Shown piece by piece: positions 1 to 7,053 of a stretch of DNA of 21,677 nucleotides. The DNA lies in the NCBI GenBank assembly GCA_964525815.1, contig CAZGJQ010000026.1:1-21677 (forward strand), written 5' to 3'. The position numbers and the translations under genes were made by a program. How positions within the stretch are numbered: position 1 is the stretch's first letter; each line of letters opens with the position of its first letter. The notes under the pieces are model-generated. The model searched no databases. It had not been told where the DNA came from and saw only the letters and a program-made list of their open reading frames with translations. Origin of the DNA: UBA1049 sp964525815 (GTDB lineage: Bacteria > Bacillota > Clostridia > Oscillospirales > CAG-382).

Positions 1-576
1 GGGGGTAACGACGGTTATTCCGTTGTGGGACAGTATGTGGGAACGGGAGACAGCTCGGCCGCATACAACATTCATAAAATAGCCTCCTCCGAAGGCGCAA
101 GAACGGTGTTCAGAAACGCCGTGGAGCTGTTCTCGGACGAGGGTAAAGCAAAAACAGGAGTAAGGATAGAGCCGGTGCTAAAAACCTATAGCTCCGCCCG
201 CTCCATTTATACCGAGGAGGATGCGGAGTCATCGGTAACCGGCGAGTTCCCGCTCATGCTGCTCTCCACATATCATGATTACGGCGAGAACAACGCAATA
301 AGATACCAGTATGTAATGCTCGTTTCCTCATCCGGCTTTGCCTCCGACACCTTTTTGGGAAGCGGATTCGGCAACAGCAAGGTTGTATTGGGAGCAACGA
401 GGGTTATGAGCACGGAGAGGGTTTCTCCGGATATAAAATACAAGCCCTTTGTCAAGGAGGGTCTGACCATAGAAATCGGCACGGCAAACACCCTTACCTG
501 GTTTGTGTCCGGTGTTTTCCCGCTGATTATCATAGTCTTAGGGCTTGGTGTGTTCTTAAAGAGGAGACATTTGTAA
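1..576 (+). CDS. GldG-family ABC transporter auxiliary protein, C-terminal part (5' cut by window edge)
   Basis: The reading frame is open from base 1, so the true start lies upstream; the GTG at 25 is internal. About 191 residues are visible. They end in one hydrophobic membrane segment (starting TWFVSGVFPL) followed by a short basic tail (KRRHL), the usual C-terminal anchor of GldG/ABC_transp_aux proteins. These proteins sit outside the membrane and work with an ABC permease and ATPase, which would be expected just upstream of the window. The family call rests on this anchor and above all on the coupled DUF4340 gene that follows, a standard pairing. The stop TAA overlaps the next ATG by one base, pointing to one operon. 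The transported substrate in Clostridia is not known to me. Confidence 0.72.
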   Translation, partial: GGNDGYSVVGQYVGTGDSSAAYNIHKIASSEGARTVFRNAVELFSDEGKAKTGVRIEPVLKTYSSARSIYTEEDAESSVTGEFPLMLLSTYHDYGENNAIRYQYVMLVSSSGFASDTFLGSGFGNSKVVLGATRVMSTERVSPDIKYKPFVKEGLTIEIGTANTLTWFVSGVFPLIIIVLGLGVFLKRRHL

Positions 577-2930
577 TGAAGAGGCAACTTATCATAGTGG
601 GAGCGGTTCTTGTTTCGGCTCTGCTCCTGTTCGGCATATACGAATTCTTTATAAAGGACGACAGCTTTGAGGAGCCTGATCCGTTTTATATCCTGACCGA
701 CGAGGTTATCAAGGAAATGGAAAAGATAGAGGAGGAGATAGAGATTGTCTTCTCGGGGGATTCGGAGACCGACATAAAGAGAGACGAAAGCAAGAACAGA
801 GCGTATTTGTTTGCTCTTTCCTATGCCGAAATAAATAAAAGAATTAGTGTCGGATTTGACCCGGACGCCGAGTATAACGGTATTGTTATAAAAAAAGGAA
901 ACGAGCGGCAGCAGATTTCCTACGAGGATATATACAAGTCGCACGAGGACGGTACCAGGTACGCCTTTGACGGGGAACGGCTGTATACAAATGCAATACT
1001 TCATATATGCGGTATAAGAACCTATATGGATATAGAGCTGCGCGCACTTCCGGGCTTTGATACAGACGGCGATACCGTTGTTTCGGGCAGACCCTTTATG
1101 TACCCGAGAATAACCCGTGCGGACGTATTGGCGATACTGATAACCAACCAGGAGGACAGCTACAAGGTCTACAGGGGAACGGACGATAAGTTCTATTTTG
1201 AGGGAGCCGAGCTTGTCGGTTATGATGCCGAGATGCTGTCCACACTGATGGTTAATTCAACCTATGTGCTTGCGACGGGCAAGGTCAGGGAGCCGCTGGA
1301 GCTGTCCGAATATAATTTGGACAGTGAGGAAAACGCAACCGCGGTGATAACCGTAATAACCGTAGACCAAGAAATGCACAAAATTCTTATAGGAGGAAAG
1401 ACCCCGGACAATCAGGGCTATTACGCCAAGTACCACACAAAGGATTTTGTTTACATTCTACCGGCAGCCTCGGACTTTGAGTCCTCTGTACTCGGTTCGG
1501 CAACGGCGTATCTTACGGCGCAGCTGGCGTTGGGGGTTCAAAATCAAGAGGACTTGTTTGCGGTTGATAATATAAGACTTAACTTCGGGGATGAATACAC
1601 ACTCAGAGCAAGGGTATATTCCCGCATGCTGTTTTCGAGCAATTTCAGACCATATGCGGATACAAACACGAGCGAAACCCTCACCGATAAGGTAAAGCTG
1701 AACGAGGAGTACAAAAACTGGACAGAGCAGACAAAGCTTGCGGGCTTTACCAGCTCTGACAGCAGGGATGTTTATCTTGAGCTGCCCCTTGCCGTTTATC
1801 AGGAGGACGGGGATTATACCGTATCCTTCGGGCTGCTGCGGGATGACGCCAACGCCGCCATTTTACCCGACAAAGCGTATATAACCTATTCAACGGATGG
1901 GTACAGCTTTATTGAGGCGGAAACGGAAAGCATCAGCTTCTCTCAGAGCAACAGAGAGCTAAAGACCTACAAGCTGAGCTTTGTCAGCGAGGAGCCGGTA
2001 ATCAGCCTTAGGCTGCATTTTGGAACGGAAAGCGGAAAATACGTGGTTCTGGATGAAGTAACCGTTTTTTCGGGTGAGCGGGATGCTCAGCCTGTGGACG
2101 GAATGATAGGCGGCTACAGACTGCTCTCTCCGGGTGAATATATACCTCAGGGAAGGAATCATATATATCCCAGCACCATGTTTCAGGATAAGTTTATAAC
2201 CTCCATTGCCACTCTTGTGGGAGACCGAGTTGTGGATTACGGGATCACCACCAAGTTCGGCGATGCGGATACGCTGAACGAGGAAAAGCTTAAAAAATAC
2301 GGGCTGGACAATCCGGCAAGGACGGTTTCGTTCGAGATATACGGGGGAACCACAAGCCTATACTTCAGCGATATAAACGAGAACGGCAATTATTACTGCT
2401 ATTCTATAATAGTCATGGAAAGCGACGGTAAGGAAACAAAAATCAGCACGGATATTATTGCGGAGGTTAGTACCGAAACAGCCGAGTGGCTGGAATGGGA
2501 TATTGTGGATTACTTTGAGCAGTATCTGCTCTCCATGTTTATTGACCATATCGATACGCTCACCCTGACCTTTGACGGTGAGGAGTATAAGTTTGATTTC
2601 CACAAGGATGACAGCAATAAGCTGGAGCAAGTTACGATAAACGGCAGGGAGGTGGACCTGCAGACCTTCAGAAGGCTCTATATCTCCATTATAAGGATTA
2701 ACCTTAAGGGAGAATACGAGCAGGGAGACGGAACCCCCTCCGAAATGCTCAGAATAAAGGTGGACAGCGTCTCAAGGTCGCCCGAAATCGTTTTCTACAG
2801 GGTAACCACCAGCAAGGCGTTTTACACCATTGACGGAGAGGGCAGATACTATGTTCTGGTGGACGAGATAAACACAATCAAGAACAATGTTGGGCTGCTG
2901 CTTGCGGGCAAGGAGATACCGGGCAGATGA
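576..2930 (+). CDS. DUF4340 domain membrane-anchored protein
   Basis: A 784-residue protein with an N-terminal membrane anchor (about residues 4-25, uncleaved-signal type) and a long, acidic, beta-rich extracytoplasmic region. DUF4340 proteins are typically encoded directly after a GldG-type gene, as here, and are regarded as accessory parts of that ABC system; their biochemical role is not established. The start is fixed by an AAGAGGAG ribosome site about 9 bases upstream and by the TAATG overlap with the preceding stop. The C-terminus overlaps the next gene in an ATGA, so translation is probably coupled. At 784 residues it is longer than many family members. Arginine is mostly AGA/AGG, as in the other left-hand genes. 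Confidence 0.75.
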   Translation: MKRQLIIVGAVLVSALLLFGIYEFFIKDDSFEEPDPFYILTDEVIKEMEKIEEEIEIVFSGDSETDIKRDESKNRAYLFALSYAEINKRISVGFDPDAEYNGIVIKKGNERQQISYEDIYKSHEDGTRYAFDGERLYTNAILHICGIRTYMDIELRALPGFDTDGDTVVSGRPFMYPRITRADVLAILITNQEDSYKVYRGTDDKFYFEGAELVGYDAEMLSTLMVNSTYVLATGKVREPLELSEYNLDSEENATAVITVITVDQEMHKILIGGKTPDNQGYYAKYHTKDFVYILPAASDFESSVLGSATAYLTAQLALGVQNQEDLFAVDNIRLNFGDEYTLRARVYSRMLFSSNFRPYADTNTSETLTDKVKLNEEYKNWTEQTKLAGFTSSDSRDVYLELPLAVYQEDGDYTVSFGLLRDDANAAILPDKAYITYSTDGYSFIEAETESISFSQSNRELKTYKLSFVSEEPVISLRLHFGTESGKYVVLDEVTVFSGERDAQPVDGMIGGYRLLSPGEYIPQGRNHIYPSTMFQDKFITSIATLVGDRVVDYGITTKFGDADTLNEEKLKKYGLDNPARTVSFEIYGGTTSLYFSDINENGNYYCYSIIVMESDGKETKISTDIIAEVSTETAEWLEWDIVDYFEQYLLSMFIDHIDTLTLTFDGEEYKFDFHKDDSNKLEQVTINGREVDLQTFRRLYISIIRINLKGEYEQGDGTPSEMLRIKVDSVSRSPEIVFYRVTTSKAFYTIDGEGRYYVLVDEINTIKNNVGLLLAGKEIPGR

Positions 2931-3715
2931 AAAGACTCGCTCCGCTTCTGCTGATTGCTCTAAGCTTGATTCTTTTCGGCTGTAACCGAAGCGAGGAGTA
3001 TGCCGTTCTGCGGGAGGCGGTCGAAAACACAAACAATCTCCAACGCAGCAAAGCGGATTTTATAGCCGAAATGACCTTTGAAAACAGAGCCGCAACCCTG
3101 CTTTTTCTTCAGGGCAGTTATTCTCTTGACAGGGAAGAGCAGCTTATGAACTCACAGCTCGTAGAGATGTATTTAGGCTCGTCCGGCTCACTTTCCGAGA
3201 TGTATTATGACGGATATGTTTATACCCAAACAGAGGAGCGAAAGAGCAGGTATCCGATGGAAGCGCAGGAGCTGTTTGGGTATTTGTACTTTGCGCAGCC
3301 TATTAATTTTGAGTATAAGGATATAAAAAAGCTCAAGCAAAGCGAGAATATCAGGGGTACGCTTTACAGCTTCACCGTAAAAAGCGGTTATGACGAGGAG
3401 CTGCTCACCCTTTTGGGAGAGGGAATTTATTCCCTCGCTAAGATAAACGTTCCTCAGACCGAAAAAACCAGGTTCGGTGAAATAAAGGTTGAATATACGG
3501 TTTCGGACAGGGAGGGAGCGCCCGTTCTTGCCTCCATGCAGACGGTGTTTACAGTGTTTCTGTATGAAACTCCGCCCTATACTCCGGGCTACACGCGTCC
3601 GGAGGAGGATTATATGCTGGAGCTTACCGTAAGAATAAAAGTAAGCTATAATGATTTCGGAGACGGAGTGGAGATAGCTGTTCCCAATATAGAGGAGTAC
3701 AGCGATTTGGAATAA
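2927..3715 (+). CDS. Predicted lipoprotein, third gene of the GldG/DUF4340 operon
   Basis: A 262-residue protein with a lipoprotein signal peptide: basic MKR, a hydrophobic core, and Cys19 in the context LFGC. The -2 Phe is slightly off the lipobox consensus. After lipidation the mature protein would sit on the outer face of the membrane. The rest alternates short beta-like segments with charged loops and is rich in Glu and Tyr. I do not recognise a named family; an LppX/LolA-like lipid-binding fold is possible but only a guess. The ATG overlaps the DUF4340 stop by four bases (ATGA), so it very likely belongs to the same functional unit. No clear terminator follows. Confidence 0.7.
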   Translation: MKRLAPLLLIALSLILFGCNRSEEYAVLREAVENTNNLQRSKADFIAEMTFENRAATLLFLQGSYSLDREEQLMNSQLVEMYLGSSGSLSEMYYDGYVYTQTEERKSRYPMEAQELFGYLYFAQPINFEYKDIKKLKQSENIRGTLYSFTVKSGYDEELLTLLGEGIYSLAKINVPQTEKTRFGEIKVEYTVSDREGAPVLASMQTVFTVFLYETPPYTPGYTRPEEDYMLELTVRIKVSYNDFGDGVEIAVPNIEEYSDLE

Positions 3716-3720
3716 AGGGC

Positions 3721-3748
3721 TTGACAAACACCGTTTTTGTGCTATAAT
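3721..3748 (+). promoter_or_regulatory. Sigma-A promoter for the TPP riboswitch-thiT transcript
   Basis: A perfect -35 TTGACA (3721-3726) and perfect -10 TATAAT (3743-3748) are separated by 16 bases. Transcription should start near 3755, giving a leader of about 200 bases that carries the riboswitch. It begins only six bases after the preceding lipoprotein gene ends. Confidence 0.85.
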
Positions 3749-3809
3749 AAAGTTAAGATATATCTTAATAAAGAGCTTGCGTCGGCTTATGTTTACGAAA
3801 AGGCTATGC

Positions 3810-3893
3810 GGGCAAAATAATGGGGTGCTGAGAGATCGGCTGAGATTATACCCAAGGAACCTGATGCGGGTAATGCCGCCGGAGGAAACATAA
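3810..3893 (+). promoter_or_regulatory. TPP riboswitch (THI element)
   Basis: The conserved THI-box blocks appear in order: GGGGTGC (3822-3828), CTGAGA (3839-3844), ACCC (3850-3853), GAACCTGAT (3857-3865) and GGGTAATGCC (3868-3877), then GGAGGAAA. Inner stem GCGG/CCGC flanks GTAATG. The RNA aptamer binds thiamine pyrophosphate and normally lowers expression of thiamine genes when TPP is high. The downstream gene is a thiamine transporter component, which fits. An extra upstream segment TTATGTTT (3787-3794) is exactly complementary to AAACATAA (3886-3893) and may close or extend P1, so the functional element may reach back to 3787. Confidence 0.93.
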
Positions 3894-3910
3894 CTGCAGT
3901 AACCATTTTG

Positions 3911-3946
3911 GGCTGTACCGTTTCCGGTACAGTCTTTAATTATTTT
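3911..3946 (+). terminator. Leader terminator hairpin of the thiT riboswitch
   Basis: A stem of ten pairs (3911-3920 with 3925-3934, one G-U) around the tetraloop TTTC is followed by a T-rich tract (TTTAATTATTTT). It lies between the aptamer and the ribosome site of thiT, the position expected for a transcription-attenuation expression platform. The 5' half GGCTGTACC is largely complementary to GGTAATGCC (3869-3877) within the aptamer, with two central mismatches. That pairing could serve as an antiterminator when TPP is absent; it is inferred, not folded by program. Confidence 0.65.
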
Positions 3947-3958
3947 GAGGAGGAGTTT

Positions 3959-4543
3959 ATGCAGAACAAAAATTTAAAGGTCTTGGTGGAATGTGCCATT
4001 CTTATTGCTCTTGCAACGGTTTTATCATTTATAAAAATCAGTTTTCCGTTTGGGGGTTCCATAACGCCTTTATCGATGCTGCCGATTATATTAATTTCAT
4101 TCAGATACGGAATTTCTTCAGGTCTGCGGTCGGGATTTATTTATTCCGTTATTCAGCTTATACAGGGAGCCAACTACATCGGTTACATTCCGACGCCGCT
4201 TGGAGTGCTGGGAATCATAACCCTTGATTTCATTTTACCGTTTACTTTGCTTGGATTGGCAGCTGTTTTTTACAAAGACACGTATAAAGGAAAGAAGCTG
4301 TTTGTAAGTATTATAGCCGGTACATTTATGGTGCTTTTTATCAGATACGCATGTCATGTGGTTGTAGGTTCGCTTTTATGGTATGAAGCTTCAAAAGCAG
4401 TAGCCGATGAAGGCGACTGGATTCTGACTGTCGGACCATGGATATATTCAATAGGGTATAATATCACCTATATGGGTCCGGAGGCGGTCACGACCCTTGC
4501 GGCATCTCCTATAATCATTAAGCTTAAAGACATAATTAAATAA
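3959..4543 (+). CDS. thiT: ThiT, thiamine-specific S component of an ECF transporter
   Basis: A 194-residue, six-helix-type membrane protein of the ThiT/YuaJ family. It binds thiamine outside the cell and delivers it through a shared EcfT-EcfA-EcfA' energising module, which is not encoded in this window. Family features include the GGSITPLSMLPI segment (residues 32-43), His133 and Trp141 in the helix-5 region, and a YN pair at 167-168, positions like those that form the thiamine pocket in characterised ThiT. The chosen ATG at 3959 has a strong GAGGAGGAG ribosome site just upstream. An in-frame TTG at 3908 lies inside the leader terminator and has no ribosome site. Expression should be TPP-controlled. 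Confidence 0.93.
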   Translation: MQNKNLKVLVECAILIALATVLSFIKISFPFGGSITPLSMLPIILISFRYGISSGLRSGFIYSVIQLIQGANYIGYIPTPLGVLGIITLDFILPFTLLGLAAVFYKDTYKGKKLFVSIIAGTFMVLFIRYACHVVVGSLLWYEASKAVADEGDWILTVGPWIYSIGYNITYMGPEAVTTLAASPIIIKLKDIIK

Positions 4544-4561
4544 GACATATTCGGCATCCCG

Positions 4562-4596
4562 AAAAAACACCTCGGAATATTCTGAGGTGTTTTTTT
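4562..4596 (+). terminator. Rho-independent terminator after thiT
   Basis: AAAAAACACCTC (4562-4573) pairs with GAGGTGTTTTTT (4584-4595), with further inner pairs, and ends in a T run. It closes the thiT transcript 19 bases after its stop. The A-tract/T-tract symmetry could also stop antisense transcription. Confidence 0.9.
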
Positions 4597-4619
4597 ACAT
4601 AAAAAGAAGAGCTTTACGG

Positions 4620-4648
4620 TTGACGGTAATATGTATGTATGATAGAAT
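4620..4648 (+). promoter_or_regulatory. Sigma-A promoter for the gpsA-like gene
   Basis: A -35 TTGACG (4620-4625) and -10 TAGAAT (4643-4648) are spaced by 17 bases. It sits between the thiT terminator and the TTG start at 4673, so the gpsA-like/metallopeptidase pair appears to be an independent transcription unit with a very short leader. Confidence 0.75.
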
Positions 4649-4672
4649 TAATTCGATAAGAGGTGTATAAAT

Positions 4673-5608
4673 TTGGATATAACCGTTATGGGCTGCGGTA
4701 GATGGGGTGCTTTTCTTGCCTGGTATCTCGGAAGATGCGGAAACAATGTTTATCTATATGGAAGAGAAGGCTCCACCCGACTAAAAATATTGAAAAATCA
4801 AGCGATTACAAACACCGAGACAGGCTCGGATATAAAAAGGGCACTGAGGAGCGAAATTATTATAATAGCGATAAATTCCCAGGGTCTGCGCAGCCTAATG
4901 CGGGAGCTTAAGGGGGTTGGCTTTGCAAACAGGATTTTTGTTCTGTGTATGAAGGGGTTGGAAACAGGCAGCAACAAGCGGCTGAGCGAAGTTGTCAGCG
5001 AATATATTGACAGGGACAGCCGGGTTGCCGTCTGGCTCGGACCGGGGCATGTCGAGGATTTCCGCAAAGGAATTCCGAACTGCATGGTTATAGACAGCGA
5101 GAGAGGCGAGGTCAAGGAGCTGCTCGCCGAGACATTTTCCAGCGATTTGATCCGTTTCTACTACGGAAACGACCTAATCGGAAACGAAATAGGAGCGGCG
5201 GCAAAGAATGTTATCGGAATAGCCGCCGGAATGCTGGATGGCATGGGACTGACCTCGCTTAAAGGCGGGCTTATGTCGAGAGGAACAAGGGAGATAGCTC
5301 GTCTCATCACCGCTCTGGGCGGCAATCAGCTCTCAGCATACGGCTTGTGCCACCTCGGCGATTACGAGGCAACCCTTTTCTCGCCTCACAGCCATAACCG
5401 CAGATACGGTGAGGCGTTTGTAAAAGGGGAGCGCTTCGACAAGCTTGCGGAGGGCTGTTATGCGGTGAAAGCATTGGTCTCTCTTGCCGCCCAAAACAAT
5501 GTAGAGCTGCCTATTTGCTCCGCTGTATATGCTGTTTTATATGAAAAAAAGGATGCCGCCGAAACAATGAAGGGACTTTTTGCCAGAAGCATCAAGAAAG
5601 AATTTTAA
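4673..5608 (+). CDS. Divergent NAD(P)-dependent glycerol-3-phosphate dehydrogenase-like protein (GpsA family)
   Basis: A 311-residue protein, slightly shorter than the usual 330-340. It has an N-terminal Rossmann motif GCGRWG (7-12), a KG pair at Lys94, the family block AAAKNVIGIAAG with Lys178 as the likely catalytic lysine, the SRGTREIARL helix, and HLGDYEAT with Asp230. GpsA normally interconverts dihydroxyacetone phosphate and sn-glycerol 3-phosphate for phospholipid synthesis. The substrate-loop motif normally reading SRNRRFG is here SHNRRYG, so an arginine that contacts the substrate phosphate in the family is histidine, and GPS is GPG. The substrate may therefore differ. It starts at TTG with AGAGGTG about 8 bases upstream and a good promoter. 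Confidence 0.78.
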   Translation: MDITVMGCGRWGAFLAWYLGRCGNNVYLYGREGSTRLKILKNQAITNTETGSDIKRALRSEIIIIAINSQGLRSLMRELKGVGFANRIFVLCMKGLETGSNKRLSEVVSEYIDRDSRVAVWLGPGHVEDFRKGIPNCMVIDSERGEVKELLAETFSSDLIRFYYGNDLIGNEIGAAAKNVIGIAAGMLDGMGLTSLKGGLMSRGTREIARLITALGGNQLSAYGLCHLGDYEATLFSPHSHNRRYGEAFVKGERFDKLAEGCYAVKALVSLAAQNNVELPICSAVYAVLYEKKDAAETMKGLFARSIKKEF

Positions 5609-5621
5609 ACAAAAAACAACA

Positions 5622-5648
5622 AATACTATCAAGAGGAGTGATAGTGTT
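5622..5648 (+). promoter_or_regulatory. Hairpin presenting the ribosome site of the metallopeptidase gene in its loop
   Basis: Bases 5622-5631 pair with 5639-5648 (nine Watson-Crick pairs and one G-U), enclosing the seven-base loop AGAGGAG, which is the Shine-Dalgarno sequence of the gene starting at 5649. The stem ends at the base before the ATG. Such geometry could tune translation by temperature, ribosome loading or a protein; which of these applies cannot be seen. Confidence 0.55.
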
Positions 5649-6329
5649 ATGTTGTTTGACCCCGTTTATTTAATGTATATGCTGCCTGTGCTGCTTTTGT
5701 CCTTCTGGGCAAGGTACAAGGTCTCCTCATCCTTCAAAAAATACAGCAAGGTGGCTTCAAAAAGAGGGATTACGGGCAGAGAAGCGGCAAGGCTGATTTT
5801 AGACCGAAACGGGCTGAGTGATGTTACCGTTTTGCAAATCAAGGGTGAGCTCACCGACCACTTTGACCCGAGAGACAATACTATAAGACTTTCCGAGCCG
5901 GTTTTCGGCTCTGCTTCCATTGCCGCTATCGGAATCGCCGCACATGAGGCGGGACACGCCGTTCAGCATAAAACGGGATACGCCTTTATCAAGCTCAGAA
6001 CAGCGATAATTCCGGTTTGCAATATCGGCGCAAGATATTCGTTTTTGCTGATAATGGTCGGATTGATATTCAGTATGCTTCAGCTCTTTTGGCTCGGGGT
6101 TATTCTGTTCGGTACGGTAGCGGTTTTTCAGCTTGTAACGCTCCCGGTGGAGTTCAACGCCTCCAGAAGAGCGGTGGAAATACTTGAAGCCACCCAAACC
6201 TTGGATAAAAGCGAATTAACAGGAGCAAAAAAGGTACTCTCCGCCGCCGCGTTGACCTATGTCGCCGCAATGCTGACCTCCATTGTACAGCTTTTTTATT
6301 TTATTTCGTTAGGCGGGAGAAGGAGATAA
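5649..6329 (+). CDS. YugP-type membrane zinc metallopeptidase (Zn_peptidase_2 family)
   Basis: A 226-residue membrane protein. It begins with a hydrophobic segment (about 2-20). The zinc motif HEAGH (His99, Glu100, His103) follows a short helix, and Glu168 in VEFNAS is the likely third zinc ligand. Two or three more membrane helices lie around 119-163 and 200-221. Length and motif order match the YugP/PF04298 family of Bacillota, whose substrates are not established. The start at 5649 is chosen because the upstream extension to 5580 runs into the gpsA-like gene and has no ribosome site. The ribosome site used lies in a hairpin loop. It probably shares a transcript with the gpsA-like gene, 40 bases upstream. 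Confidence 0.88.
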   Translation: MLFDPVYLMYMLPVLLLSFWARYKVSSSFKKYSKVASKRGITGREAARLILDRNGLSDVTVLQIKGELTDHFDPRDNTIRLSEPVFGSASIAAIGIAAHEAGHAVQHKTGYAFIKLRTAIIPVCNIGARYSFLLIMVGLIFSMLQLFWLGVILFGTVAVFQLVTLPVEFNASRRAVEILEATQTLDKSELTGAKKVLSAAALTYVAAMLTSIVQLFYFISLGGRRR

Positions 6330-6362
6330 GCATAAGCCGGAACAGAGTTCGCATCGGCAGGT

Positions 6363-6462
6363 NNNNNNNNNNNNNNNNNNNNNNNNNNNNNNNNNNNNNN
6401 NNNNNNNNNNNNNNNNNNNNNNNNNNNNNNNNNNNNNNNNNNNNNNNNNNNNNNNNNNNNNN
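6363..6462. other. Assembly gap (100 N)
   Basis: Exactly 100 N, the conventional placeholder for a scaffold join of unknown length. The 33 bases before it and 40 bases after it hold nothing recognisable. Genes may be missing here, and adjacency across the gap should not be taken as an operon. Confidence 0.99.
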
Positions 6463-6502
6463 TCTCCATACCTCCCTCAATAAATATAGTGTTTATACCA
6501 CA

Positions 6503-6973
6503 TCAAGGACGATTCAGCTTTACTGGATTGTCAATAAACCTGAAAATCGTTATACAGTCTCCGGTAGCAAGCTCCCTGTTACTGCCTGTGTACGGATATG
6601 TTTCCAGCAAAAACCTTCCGTCATCGGTTTTTATGCTAAGCTCAATTTCGGATGTTATGCGTGTGGAGTATGGATTATCTGCACCGGGATGTGTTCTGGA
6701 ATTGAGCGCCCGTATATGCGAATCTACTATAACCCCTGTAATTTCCTTGGGCTGCAGCAGCTTATATATTTTTGTAAAGTAAACCGTCGCTGTGAAGAGT
6801 GCTCCCAACAGCAAATAAAGGTACCTGCCGTTTTGCCGCAAAACCTCTATGGATAAGAACATACAAATCAACATCGTTGAGCCGAAAAAAAGAAACCCAG
6901 CAAATGAAATTATAGCCGTTTCTTCTTTTTTTGACTGAACCTTTTTAGCGTCCTCCGTGCAGGTTATATCCAC
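6503..6973 (-). CDS. Hypothetical membrane protein, two helices plus soluble C-terminal domain
   Basis: A 156-residue protein when started at the GTG at 6973, which has GGGAGG about 9 bases upstream; longer in-frame starts run into the promoter and the divergent gene. The N-terminus is short, charged and cytoplasmic-like, followed by two hydrophobic segments (about 20-43 and 50-68). The C-terminal half (75-156) looks beta-rich and ends with GDCITIFRFIDNP, somewhat like the closing strand of DUF3592-type or NfeD-like membrane-associated domains. That resemblance is weak. No function can be named. It is divergent from the gene at 7054, and its downstream side is cut off by the assembly gap. Confidence 0.6.
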   Translation of the reverse strand: MDITCTEDAKKVQSKKEETAIISFAGFLFFGSTMLICMFLSIEVLRQNGRYLYLLLGALFTATVYFTKIYKLLQPKEITGVIVDSHIRALNSRTHPGADNPYSTRITSEIELSIKTDDGRFLLETYPYTGSNRELATGDCITIFRFIDNPVKLNRP

Positions 6974-7007
6974 CGCAATTACCCTCCCAACAATATTTAA
7001 TATAGAA

Positions 7008-7036
7008 ATAATACCATAAAAATACTTAGAAATCAA
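7008..7036 (-). promoter_or_regulatory. Possible promoter for the minus-strand membrane protein
   Basis: Read on the minus strand, TTGATT (7036-7031) and TATTAT (7013-7008) are spaced by 17 bases, 35 bases upstream of the GTG start. The whole intergenic stretch is AT-rich, so chance matches are likely. Confidence 0.45.
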
Positions 7037-7053
7037 TAAATAACGGAGTAAAA

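Noticed and set aside
279..1004. Minus-strand 241-codon open frame
   Set aside because: It is antisense to two overlapping, recognisable genes, and its protein shows no coherent domain.
3908..3958. In-frame TTG giving a longer ThiT
   Set aside because: The added residues encode the leader terminator hairpin; the ATG at 3959 has a strong ribosome site and matches family length.
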